A DNA stretch of 64,000 nucleotides, taken from JAHBNG01 sp039028975 (GTDB lineage: Bacteria; Chloroflexota; Anaerolineae; Caldilineales; Caldilineaceae). Positions 52,685 through 60,373 of the stretch are shown one piece after another. The DNA is taken from NCBI GenBank assembly GCA_039028975.1, contig JBCCHB010000006.1:1-64000 (forward strand). Reading direction: 5' to 3'. A program made the translations under genes and the position numbers. Numbering within the stretch: position 1 is the first letter of the stretch; each line of letters starts with the position of its first letter. The notes beneath the pieces were generated by a model. The model was not told where the DNA came from. It did not search any database and was given only the letters and a program-made list of their open reading frames with translations.

Positions 52685-55600
52685 ATGAGACGAGCAAATT
52701 CCCTTTGGATTAAGATAGGACTTTTCTTCGGCTTATGGTTGGGTTTGGTTTGCATAGAAGGTATATGCGGCGAAATCGCATCAGCATCCCTTATAGCTGT
52801 CAACCATTCCCCAGTGATTTCCAGCGACGGCGATGGCCAACATACGACCATTCATATTCCCGAGAATGAGCATGCGGTTACGACCCTCGCTGGCCAAGAT
52901 GAGGGCGGAGGTCCGTTAAGCTATCGCCTGATTCCAGAGGCCCTCCCTACTGAGCTAGCGGAGCTTCAGCTTTGGCTGGACGCCGCTGACTATCATGGTG
53001 ATGGCTCTATTTTAGCCAATGACAGTTATTTACTTCGCCCTTGGCAGGATAAGTCAGGCAACGGACATCATTACCTGATTGGCCACGGTAACCCCACTTA
53101 TCAATCCAACATCATCAATGGGCGTGGTGTTATTGAGTTGACCGCAGATCGCTACGATCCGCCAGTTGAACTGACTATGCAAGACGAGTATACACTCTTT
53201 GTTGTGGCGCGTACGATTGGTTTGAGCGATGAACGGGTTCTCTCCAGCAACCTGTCTGACGTTCACTTTGGGTGGTGGCGAGGCAGTCAACGCACGCTCT
53301 TTATAGAGGGCACGCCCTCCTTAATAAGAGGTGACAGCACAGCGCCAACCGATACAGATGCCAAGCTCTTCTCCTTTGTGCGCCATCCGGACGGAGCGCT
53401 GCAAGGATATGATGGTGGGATGCTCTTTGCCGGATCCCTGGCCAGCAACAATCCGCCCATTCGGCTCATGCTTGGCGGTGGCACCCATACCAACTTTCTG
53501 GATGAATTGTCGGATGTGCAGATGGCCGAAGTGATCATCTTCTCGAGAGCACTCAGTGACGCTGAACAAGCTCAGATCCGTAGTTATCTGGGGCGTAAAT
53601 GGGGATTCAATGATGTTGTACTCGATACGGCTTATTTTGAGCTAGATCAGGAGAGTGGGACCATCTCCTTTGTAGCCCCTCCGGATTACGAAGCACCAAC
53701 AGATTTCAATCGGGACAATCAATACCACCTAATAGCCCAGGTGCAGGAGCCACAATCGGATCGGTTAGTTAGTGAAGATCTCCAAATCCTTTCAATCAAT
53801 GTGACGGATGTAGATGAACCTCACTATTTTGTCAGCTATAGTGGTACCCATACGGTGACGTTGGCCTACACTGCAGGGCTATCCTTGCCTGTGGCTCAAG
53901 TTACGGTTCGCGATCCGGAAGAGAGCGTCATTGAACTCTCACTCTCCGGGGCTGATTCCACTAATTTTCAGTTGGATCGAACAACAGGGTACCTCTCCTT
54001 TCTAAACGTACCTGATTACAATAACCCCATCGACGCGGACGTGGATAATCATTACCATGTTACCGTCAACGCAACCATTAATCCAGTCGTCAACGCAGCC
54101 ATCAATCCGAGCATTGATACAACGGTTACCCAATCGTTTCTCATTCAAGTTATAGATAATGAGCACAACCAGCCTCCAGCCCAAATCATCGATAGCGACC
54201 AGGATACCATCCCCGATTCAATTGAAGTCACTTTGGGGCTGAACCCAACCGATGCAGATAGTGATGGCGATTCACTGCTGGACAGCGTGGAAGTGGGTAT
54301 CAACTGGTATGTCCCACTCAATACCGACGGGGATGAGTTGATCAATGCCCTGGATCCAGATGATGACAACGATACAATTCCCACGATTATCGAAGTGGCC
54401 GATGGTGCAACGGACGTTGTGGCTGGGGCTGATGTGGACCAGGACGGCTTGCCCAACTGGCACGATACTGAGAGTGATGGGGATGGCAAGGAGGACGAGA
54501 GCGAGTTAACAGGCGATGAGGATGGTGATGGTATACCCAACTATCTGGATGCCAGCGATATCGATGGCCCTCTGGGTGATCTCGATATGGATGGCCTGGA
54601 CAATACAACTGAAAATCAAATGGGAACATCCCCTTATCGGGCGGATACCGATGGTGACGGCCTGTGTGATGGAAAGATCGGCCGTGTAGGCATTTGCATT
54701 GCTGGCGAAGAGACCCATGCACCATCCGGCCAAGGATCACTCGACACGGATGGTGACGGGCTGATCAATGCGCTGGATACGGATGATGATGACGATTCGT
54801 TGTTGACCCGTGTGGAACTGGAGCACAGCATTGAGCAGAATAATATGGATGTGGATCTGGATGGTATACCCAACTGGCTAGATAAGGATGCTGATGGCGA
54901 TCGTTTGGTCGACAGGGCTGAGGGGTTGGCTGATGATGACAATGATATGATTCCTAACTTCCTGGATCCAACGCGCATCGAGCTTCCACTACAGGATAAC
55001 GATAACGATGGGCTGACCAATCAGGAGGAAAATCGCCTGGGGACCAATCCATCTGCTGCGGATAGTGATGGCGATCAGCTATCCGACGCGACTGAGATTG
55101 GCGACCCTATGAACCCGACCGATACAGATCAAGATGGCCTGATCGATGCGCTGGATGATGATGACGATAATGACGGCATTCTCACAAGCCAGGAAGTCGC
55201 AGATAGCCAACTACCCCTCATCTCGTCTGATGATGTGGATGGTGATGGAGAACTCAACTGGCTAGATGTGGATAGTGATGGCGACAATCTTGAAGACGGC
55301 ATAGATGGGCAGGGTGATAGTGAAATTGCTGGGATACCTAGCTATTTATATCTAAAGCATGAGCTGATTGATTTTCACTTTACAGCAAACGTCACAGTAT
55401 TGGAAGATACCGATGGCAATGGTCTTGTTTCCCCAGGAGACATACTCTCATATCAAATAGCTGTGGTGAATTTAGGGCCAGTCACTGCCTATAATTTGCA
55501 GATATTGGATTCAATCGATTCAAATTTGGCCTTGATTCCTTCAACAGTGCAAACATCACAAGGCGTTGTCAGGATGGACGGGCAGCCAGAGATTAACCAA

Positions 55601-55858
55601 ATCGTTTGGGAGGTCAACAAGCTAGAAGTTAATCGCGAGCTACGATCCACCTTCCATGTTCTGATTCGAACGAATGCAGACAGCGCAACCATTAGACACC
55701 AAGCTGAGCTTCAATACAGCAGCAATTCAAATAGTAGCCAGAGGGAGCTGCTTCTTTCGGATGATCCAAATACTGAAGCGGTTGGCGATCCAACCCTGCT
55801 TACCTTAAATAACTTTACGCTCAATGACTCCTTAATCTACTTGCCTATGATAAAGTGA
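52685..55858 (+). CDS. Large secreted protein: cadherin-like, LamG-like, TSP3 calcium repeats, DUF11
   Basis: This 1057-residue exported protein starts with a signal peptide (hydrophobic IGLFFGLWLGLVCIEGICG, residues 10-28). The first half of a cadherin-like repeat (about 40-82) is followed by a LamG/concanavalin-like domain (about 88-305, LWLDAADYHGDGS to LGRKWGFND). The rest of that cadherin-like repeat (TAYFELDQESGTISF, about 315-378) comes next. A second cadherin-like repeat (384-495) leads to about 380 residues of TSP3-type repeats (DTDGDGLINALDPDDDND-like, calcium-binding), then a DUF11-like domain (about 900-1035). It ends LIYLPMIK, a short terminal motif I associate with Chloroflexota exported proteins. 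No membrane anchor or LPXTG is visible. Adhesion or surface-layer function is inferred. Confidence 0.85.
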   Translation: MRRANSLWIKIGLFFGLWLGLVCIEGICGEIASASLIAVNHSPVISSDGDGQHTTIHIPENEHAVTTLAGQDEGGGPLSYRLIPEALPTELAELQLWLDAADYHGDGSILANDSYLLRPWQDKSGNGHHYLIGHGNPTYQSNIINGRGVIELTADRYDPPVELTMQDEYTLFVVARTIGLSDERVLSSNLSDVHFGWWRGSQRTLFIEGTPSLIRGDSTAPTDTDAKLFSFVRHPDGALQGYDGGMLFAGSLASNNPPIRLMLGGGTHTNFLDELSDVQMAEVIIFSRALSDAEQAQIRSYLGRKWGFNDVVLDTAYFELDQESGTISFVAPPDYEAPTDFNRDNQYHLIAQVQEPQSDRLVSEDLQILSINVTDVDEPHYFVSYSGTHTVTLAYTAGLSLPVAQVTVRDPEESVIELSLSGADSTNFQLDRTTGYLSFLNVPDYNNPIDADVDNHYHVTVNATINPVVNAAINPSIDTTVTQSFLIQVIDNEHNQPPAQIIDSDQDTIPDSIEVTLGLNPTDADSDGDSLLDSVEVGINWYVPLNTDGDELINALDPDDDNDTIPTIIEVADGATDVVAGADVDQDGLPNWHDTESDGDGKEDESELTGDEDGDGIPNYLDASDIDGPLGDLDMDGLDNTTENQMGTSPYRADTDGDGLCDGKIGRVGICIAGEETHAPSGQGSLDTDGDGLINALDTDDDDDSLLTRVELEHSIEQNNMDVDLDGIPNWLDKDADGDRLVDRAEGLADDDNDMIPNFLDPTRIELPLQDNDNDGLTNQEENRLGTNPSAADSDGDQLSDATEIGDPMNPTDTDQDGLIDALDDDDDNDGILTSQEVADSQLPLISSDDVDGDGELNWLDVDSDGDNLEDGIDGQGDSEIAGIPSYLYLKHELIDFHFTANVTVLEDTDGNGLVSPGDILSYQIAVVNLGPVTAYNLQILDSIDSNLALIPSTVQTSQGVVRMDGQPEINQIVWEVNKLEVNRELRSTFHVLIRTNADSATIRHQAELQYSSNSNSSQRELLLSDDPNTEAVGDPTLLTLNNFTLNDSLIYLPMIK

Positions 55859-56039
55859 GCTGTTCTCACCACCGGCATATGGCAATACGGTTGGTCTGTA
55901 AACCGTACTTTTCTATCGTTCTACCAGAAAGACTAAACTACGGCTTTCAAACTAAGCTAAGGATAATCTTGGTATTTGGTTTTGGTATGCTATACTTAAT
56001 CTTCTTGGGCATAGTTCAGAAAGGAGATGCAACCCTTCT

Positions 56040-56351
56040 ATGGATAACAAAAGTTTAACCCGTACTCGCAAAGAAGATCGACTATTAGGCGGTGTCTGCT
56101 CGGGTATTGCTAACTACTTTGGTATTGAATCGATTTATGTTATGTTTGGTGTTGTCGCCCTTACTTTATTTGGTTTCTTCTTTGTACCGATTATTTACCT
56201 GATTCTCTGGCTGTTTCTGGAAGAAGAGGGGGCAGAATCCCTGCCATTTTCAGATCGACTAAAGGTCAACAGCGAGCAGATTCAGGATCGATTCAAGGAG
56301 CTATATCAGCAAGCTCGCGAGCAAATTTCGGGACTTGGCTTGCTCAATTAG
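56040..56351 (+). CDS. PspC domain protein with C-terminal helix
   Basis: The 103-residue protein has an N-terminal PspC domain (RTRKEDRLLGGVCSGIANYFG, then hydrophobic VMFGVVALTLFGFFFVPIIY and LILWLFL) and a charged helical tail (about 68-100) that could contact a partner. AAAGGAG lies about 12 nt before the ATG. A strong terminator follows 57 bp after the stop, so it is probably a single-gene unit. Confidence 0.9.
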   Translation: MDNKSLTRTRKEDRLLGGVCSGIANYFGIESIYVMFGVVALTLFGFFFVPIIYLILWLFLEEEGAESLPFSDRLKVNSEQIQDRFKELYQQAREQISGLGLLN

Positions 56352-56408
56352 GCATTGGTAGCTTTCCCATCCATTGCGTAAAATTCTCGTATAAATTTAA
56401 TGATTAAG

Positions 56409-56450
56409 AGAGGGCCTACAACCGCTAAACGGTTGTAGGCCCTCTTTCTT
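56409..56450 (+). terminator. Strong rho-independent terminator after pspC-like gene
   Basis: GAGGGCCTACAACCG (56410-56424) and CGGTTGTAGGCCCTC (56430-56444) form a perfect 15-bp stem over a CTAAA loop, followed by TTTCTTT. An A-T pair extends the base. Confidence 0.92.
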
Positions 56451-56619
56451 TAACTATTCGCCTAATTTGGGTTGTTCTTTTGTTGTAGGGATATAGATGA
56501 AACAAAACTGTGATTCATAGCGTATATAGATATAGTCGCACAGGGGCATATCCCATCATCGACCTTTTTCCTTTGCCATCCCATTCGATCTCTCTCTACG
56601 TTTTAGAAACAGAACATCC

Positions 56620-59061
56620 ATGGATACCATAAGCATATCACCCCGCTGGCGTAAAGTCTTACGAGATCTTTGGCACAACAAAACCCGTACATTTTTGGTA
56701 ATCCTCTCCATTGCCATAGGGGTCATGAGCGTTGGCATGATTAGCGGATCCCAAATTATTCTCCAGCGGGATATGCGAGCCTCTTACTTGGACACCAACC
56801 CGCGCCATGCCGTCCTCTATACAAGCCTCTTTGACGACAAGGTCTCTCGGGTCATTGAGAAGATGCCAGAAGTTGCCGAAGCTGAAGGACGGCGGGAATT
56901 CAATGTGCGTGTACAGGGGCAACAAAGTACTGATCTCAATGATCAAACGGATCCGAATGCGGCTTCTGACGCTGAATGGTTCAACCTTGAGCTGCACGTG
57001 ATCGATGATTTTCACCAGATTCAGATCAACACCTTCCGCCACCTCTCAGGCCCTGTGGAACCCCCCAAGCGTACCCTGCTTATGGAGCGCGAATCCCTCA
57101 ATTATATGGGGCTATCCATTGGCGATGAAGTACGAATCCAATTAGATGAAGGGCTTGAGCGATGGCTGACGATTTCCGGTATTGTTCATGACGTAAACCA
57201 AGTCTCGCCGTCCTTTAGCAGCGAGATGGTTGGCTATATTTCGCCTAGCACATTAGCCTCTTTGGGATTGCCCTGGGGGTACGATGAGCTAAATCTGACC
57301 GTGACCGAACATACCGATGACCGAGAGCATATCTTAAGCGTTGCTGAATCTGTCAAAGAGAAGCTAGAGCAGGGTGGCATCACCGTGTACCGTGAATTTG
57401 TGCCTGACCCAGGTAAGCATTGGGCCCACGATGACGTTGAATCTATGCTCTACCTTCTGGGGGTATTGGGCTTTCTTTCCCTGCTACTGAGTGGGTTTCT
57501 AGTTATCAACACAATTTCTGCCCTGCTTACCCACCATACGCCCCAGATTGGTATTATGAAGACGGTTGGCGCCCGCACACCCCAACTGACGGGTATCTAT
57601 ACCACCACGGTAATCATTTACGGTCTCTTATCGCTGATCGTCGCTGTACCGTTGGGTGCCTTGGGTGCCTATGGACTGACTCGATACATAACTAGCCTAC
57701 TCAACTTTGATATTCTCAGCTTTGAAGTCGCCCCCCAAACCTTAGCCTTGGAGGTTGGTGTGGGACTGATTACCCCTCTATGTGCAGCGCTCGTTCCAAT
57801 TTGGCGAGGCGTTCGCATTACTGTTCGGGAAGCGATTAGCTCGTATGGGTTGGGACGAGGTCAATTTGGGCAAAGTGTTATTGACCGCTGGACCCAAGCA
57901 ATCCGAGGGATTCCACGCCCTATAATGCTCTCTTTCCGCAATACCATACGGCGCAAAGCACGGCTTGTCATTGTCCTCAGTACCCTGACGCTAGCCAGCG
58001 CCATCTTTATTTCCGTTCTTAGCGTTCAAGCTTCCCTAATGCTAACCCTGAATGATACATTTCGCTACTGGAACTATGATTTCGACATTGACTTCGACCG
58101 TACCTACCGAGTTGAAGCCCTAGAACAAGGGGCTCTCTCCGTCCCCGGTGTTGAGCAAGCTGAGGCATGGGGTTTCCAGGGTGTCTTTCGCAAGCGGAGC
58201 GAAAATGAATTGAGCGATAGGCTGCTCATGATTGCCCCTACACCAGGGACAAGCTTTATCGATCCGATTGTCATGGAAGGTCGCTGGCTCCTGCCCGAAG
58301 ATCGATATAAGGTCGTCATTAACTCTGAATTGCTCCAAGACGAGCCTGACTTACAGGTAGGTGACATGCTCACCTTGGAGATCGATGGCAAGGAGAGCAA
58401 GTGGGAGATCGTTGGCTTGGTTAAGCAGCCTCTATCTGGTCGATTCCTCTATGTCAACTACACTATATTTGGCCAAGCGGTCGGCACAGTGGGTAGAGTG
58501 GGCAATGTACGCGTCTCTGCGCCATTGCCGGAGGGTACTTCCCCCCAGGGGTTTATACAGGATTTAGAGGAAGACCTAAAAAAGCAGGGCTTTCAAGTGA
58601 GCGACATTACCTCAATGGCCAGAGAGCGAGAAGGCTCACGGAATCAGCTCAACATCATCGTCATCTTTCTGTTGATCATGGCAATTCTATTGGCGGTTGT
58701 CGGCGGACTGGGCCTTATGGGGACTATGTTCATCAATGTCATGGAGCGTACTCGGGAGGTAGGCGTCATGCGTGCCCTTGGCGCCTCTAACCAGTCTGTA
58801 ATGGGCGTGGTTGTGGTAGAAGGAATCGTCATTGGTCTAATCAGTTGGTGCATTGGTGTCGTTATCTCTATGCCCCTAAGCAAGGTCATGAGCGATCAGG
58901 TTGGCAATCTCTTTTTAGGTGCACCGGCAACCTTTACCTTCTCTGGCCAGGGGGCCATCCTGTGGCTGGGCATCATTGCCATCATCGCCACGCTGGCTAG
59001 CTTATTACCAGCATGGAATGCCTCGAAAATTACAGTGCGAGAGGCGTTGGCGTACCAGTAA
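56620..59061 (+). CDS. FtsX-like ABC transporter permease
   Basis: This 813-residue membrane protein has two FtsX/MacB-type permease units. A first helix (about 24-42, FLVILSIAIGVMSVGMISG) is followed by an extracytoplasmic domain (about 45-265), then helices near 272-300, 330-355 and 378-398. A second unit has a helix near 455-475, a soluble domain to about 675 and three helices to 805. SGFLVINTISALLTHHTPQIGIMKTVGA and VMERTREVGVMRALGAS are the conserved coupling regions. No ATPase partner gene is adjacent. Likely roles are lipoprotein or peptide release, or mechanotransmission. Confidence 0.92.
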   Translation: MDTISISPRWRKVLRDLWHNKTRTFLVILSIAIGVMSVGMISGSQIILQRDMRASYLDTNPRHAVLYTSLFDDKVSRVIEKMPEVAEAEGRREFNVRVQGQQSTDLNDQTDPNAASDAEWFNLELHVIDDFHQIQINTFRHLSGPVEPPKRTLLMERESLNYMGLSIGDEVRIQLDEGLERWLTISGIVHDVNQVSPSFSSEMVGYISPSTLASLGLPWGYDELNLTVTEHTDDREHILSVAESVKEKLEQGGITVYREFVPDPGKHWAHDDVESMLYLLGVLGFLSLLLSGFLVINTISALLTHHTPQIGIMKTVGARTPQLTGIYTTTVIIYGLLSLIVAVPLGALGAYGLTRYITSLLNFDILSFEVAPQTLALEVGVGLITPLCAALVPIWRGVRITVREAISSYGLGRGQFGQSVIDRWTQAIRGIPRPIMLSFRNTIRRKARLVIVLSTLTLASAIFISVLSVQASLMLTLNDTFRYWNYDFDIDFDRTYRVEALEQGALSVPGVEQAEAWGFQGVFRKRSENELSDRLLMIAPTPGTSFIDPIVMEGRWLLPEDRYKVVINSELLQDEPDLQVGDMLTLEIDGKESKWEIVGLVKQPLSGRFLYVNYTIFGQAVGTVGRVGNVRVSAPLPEGTSPQGFIQDLEEDLKKQGFQVSDITSMAREREGSRNQLNIIVIFLLIMAILLAVVGGLGLMGTMFINVMERTREVGVMRALGASNQSVMGVVVVEGIVIGLISWCIGVVISMPLSKVMSDQVGNLFLGAPATFTFSGQGAILWLGIIAIIATLASLLPAWNASKITVREALAYQ

Positions 59062-59140
59062 AACTCACGTAGTGGATTAACCATATGAAATTTGGTCTCT
59101 CGCATTCCCCTATTTCCCATGAATCGGGTACAATTCATGC

Positions 59141-60373
59141 ATGCATATCGGCGTATTGACCCATAATTATCCTCGTTTTCCTGGAGACTTTAGCGGCATC
59201 TTTGTCGAATCACTCTGTGAAGAGTTCGCGGCACAGCAGCAGCAGGTTACCGTCTGGATGCCTCACGATCCAGCATATGATCGGTCTCTAACTGGCGCGG
59301 TTCATTTGCATCCCTATCGTTATATTTGGCCAGAGAAGCTGCATCGGCTTGGCTACATGCGCTCTATGAAAGCGGATCTGGCGCTCAATACGGATGCCTA
59401 TTCACTGGGGCCACCCATGCTTTTGGCCGGGATTGGAGCCATATTGCGTCGGGCGAGACGAATGAGGCCCGCGGTACTTCATGCCCATTGGCTGTTACCC
59501 AACGGCTTTATGGGGGCTGTAGCCAGTCGTCTGCTTGGCATTCCACTGATTATCTCTGTGCCAGGATCGGATGCTCAGATTGCCCAGGCCAATCCCCTCT
59601 TTAAGAGCATGGCCCAGATTGCCATGTGGCAGGCCAGCCTTATGACGGCCAATAGCGAGGATCTGCGGGAGGCGGTAGTGGATGTTGGTGCCAAGCGAGA
59701 ACGCTTCGATCTGATTATCTATGGTACTGACCCTAACAAACTACGCCCTGACTCCATTGGCGTAGCCGAGTTGCGCACGCGACTCGTTATCCCTAATGGT
59801 GCAGTTGTGCTTTTGGCTGTAGGGCGCATGGTACCCAAAAAGGGCTTTGATGTACTACTTAAGGCAGTGGCTGATGTTGCATTGGCAGGCAAACCTGTCG
59901 TGGCCGTGCTCATCGGTGAGGGCGACTATTGGCAAGGGTGGCAAGAGCTGGGGCAGCAGTTGGGCATAGCCGAGCAACTGCGCTGGGTGGGTAACGTACC
60001 CATTGACCAGATTGGCGTCTACTACAACCTGGCCGACATCTTGGTCAACCCAGCCGTACGAATGCCCGTTGATGGCCTCAACGTCTGCGTACTCGATGCT
60101 ATGAGCTGTGGCAAGCCTGTGGTTGGGTCAGATGTGGCGGGGAATCCCTTGGCCATTTCGGATGGGGAAACCGGCTTTCTTGTACCAGAACAGGATCCAG
60201 CCGCATTAGCCCAGGCATTGGCAAAGTTGGTAACCAATCCGGCTTTACGTCAAGAGATGGGGCAAGCCAGCCGCCAGCGTATCGAGGACGAGCTGGGGTG
60301 GCCTCATTTGGCCCGGCGATACATTCAGCATTTTGAGCGATTAAGTAGCGTGCTTGATGATACGCCTGTTTAA
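59141..60373 (+). CDS. Glycosyltransferase family 4 protein
   Basis: This 410-residue retaining GT-B glycosyltransferase has an N-terminal acceptor half (NYPRFPGDFSGIFVESL near residue 9, HAHWLLPNG near 120) and a C-terminal nucleotide-sugar half (AVGRMVPKKGFDVLL near 228, WVGNVP, SCGKPVVGSDVAGNPLA). The usual EX7E motif is DX7D (DGLNVCVLD, near 317-325), which is unusual but conservative. The product is probably a polysaccharide or glycolipid at the inner membrane. The gene overlaps the DUF2079 gene by 17 bp, pointing to a joint function. Confidence 0.92.
   Translation: MHIGVLTHNYPRFPGDFSGIFVESLCEEFAAQQQQVTVWMPHDPAYDRSLTGAVHLHPYRYIWPEKLHRLGYMRSMKADLALNTDAYSLGPPMLLAGIGAILRRARRMRPAVLHAHWLLPNGFMGAVASRLLGIPLIISVPGSDAQIAQANPLFKSMAQIAMWQASLMTANSEDLREAVVDVGAKRERFDLIIYGTDPNKLRPDSIGVAELRTRLVIPNGAVVLLAVGRMVPKKGFDVLLKAVADVALAGKPVVAVLIGEGDYWQGWQELGQQLGIAEQLRWVGNVPIDQIGVYYNLADILVNPAVRMPVDGLNVCVLDAMSCGKPVVGSDVAGNPLAISDGETGFLVPEQDPAALAQALAKLVTNPALRQEMGQASRQRIEDELGWPHLARRYIQHFERLSSVLDDTPV

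Noticed and set aside
54190..55330. Regular GAT-rich repeats considered as a CRISPR array or tandem DNA repeat
   Set aside because: They are in frame and encode DxDxDG calcium-binding TSP3 repeats of irregular spacing. The long minus-strand frames here are shadows of this composition.
55855..56058. 67-codon frame between the secreted protein and the PspC gene
   Set aside because: It overlaps both neighbours' ends, starts without a ribosome binding site and has no recognisable domain.
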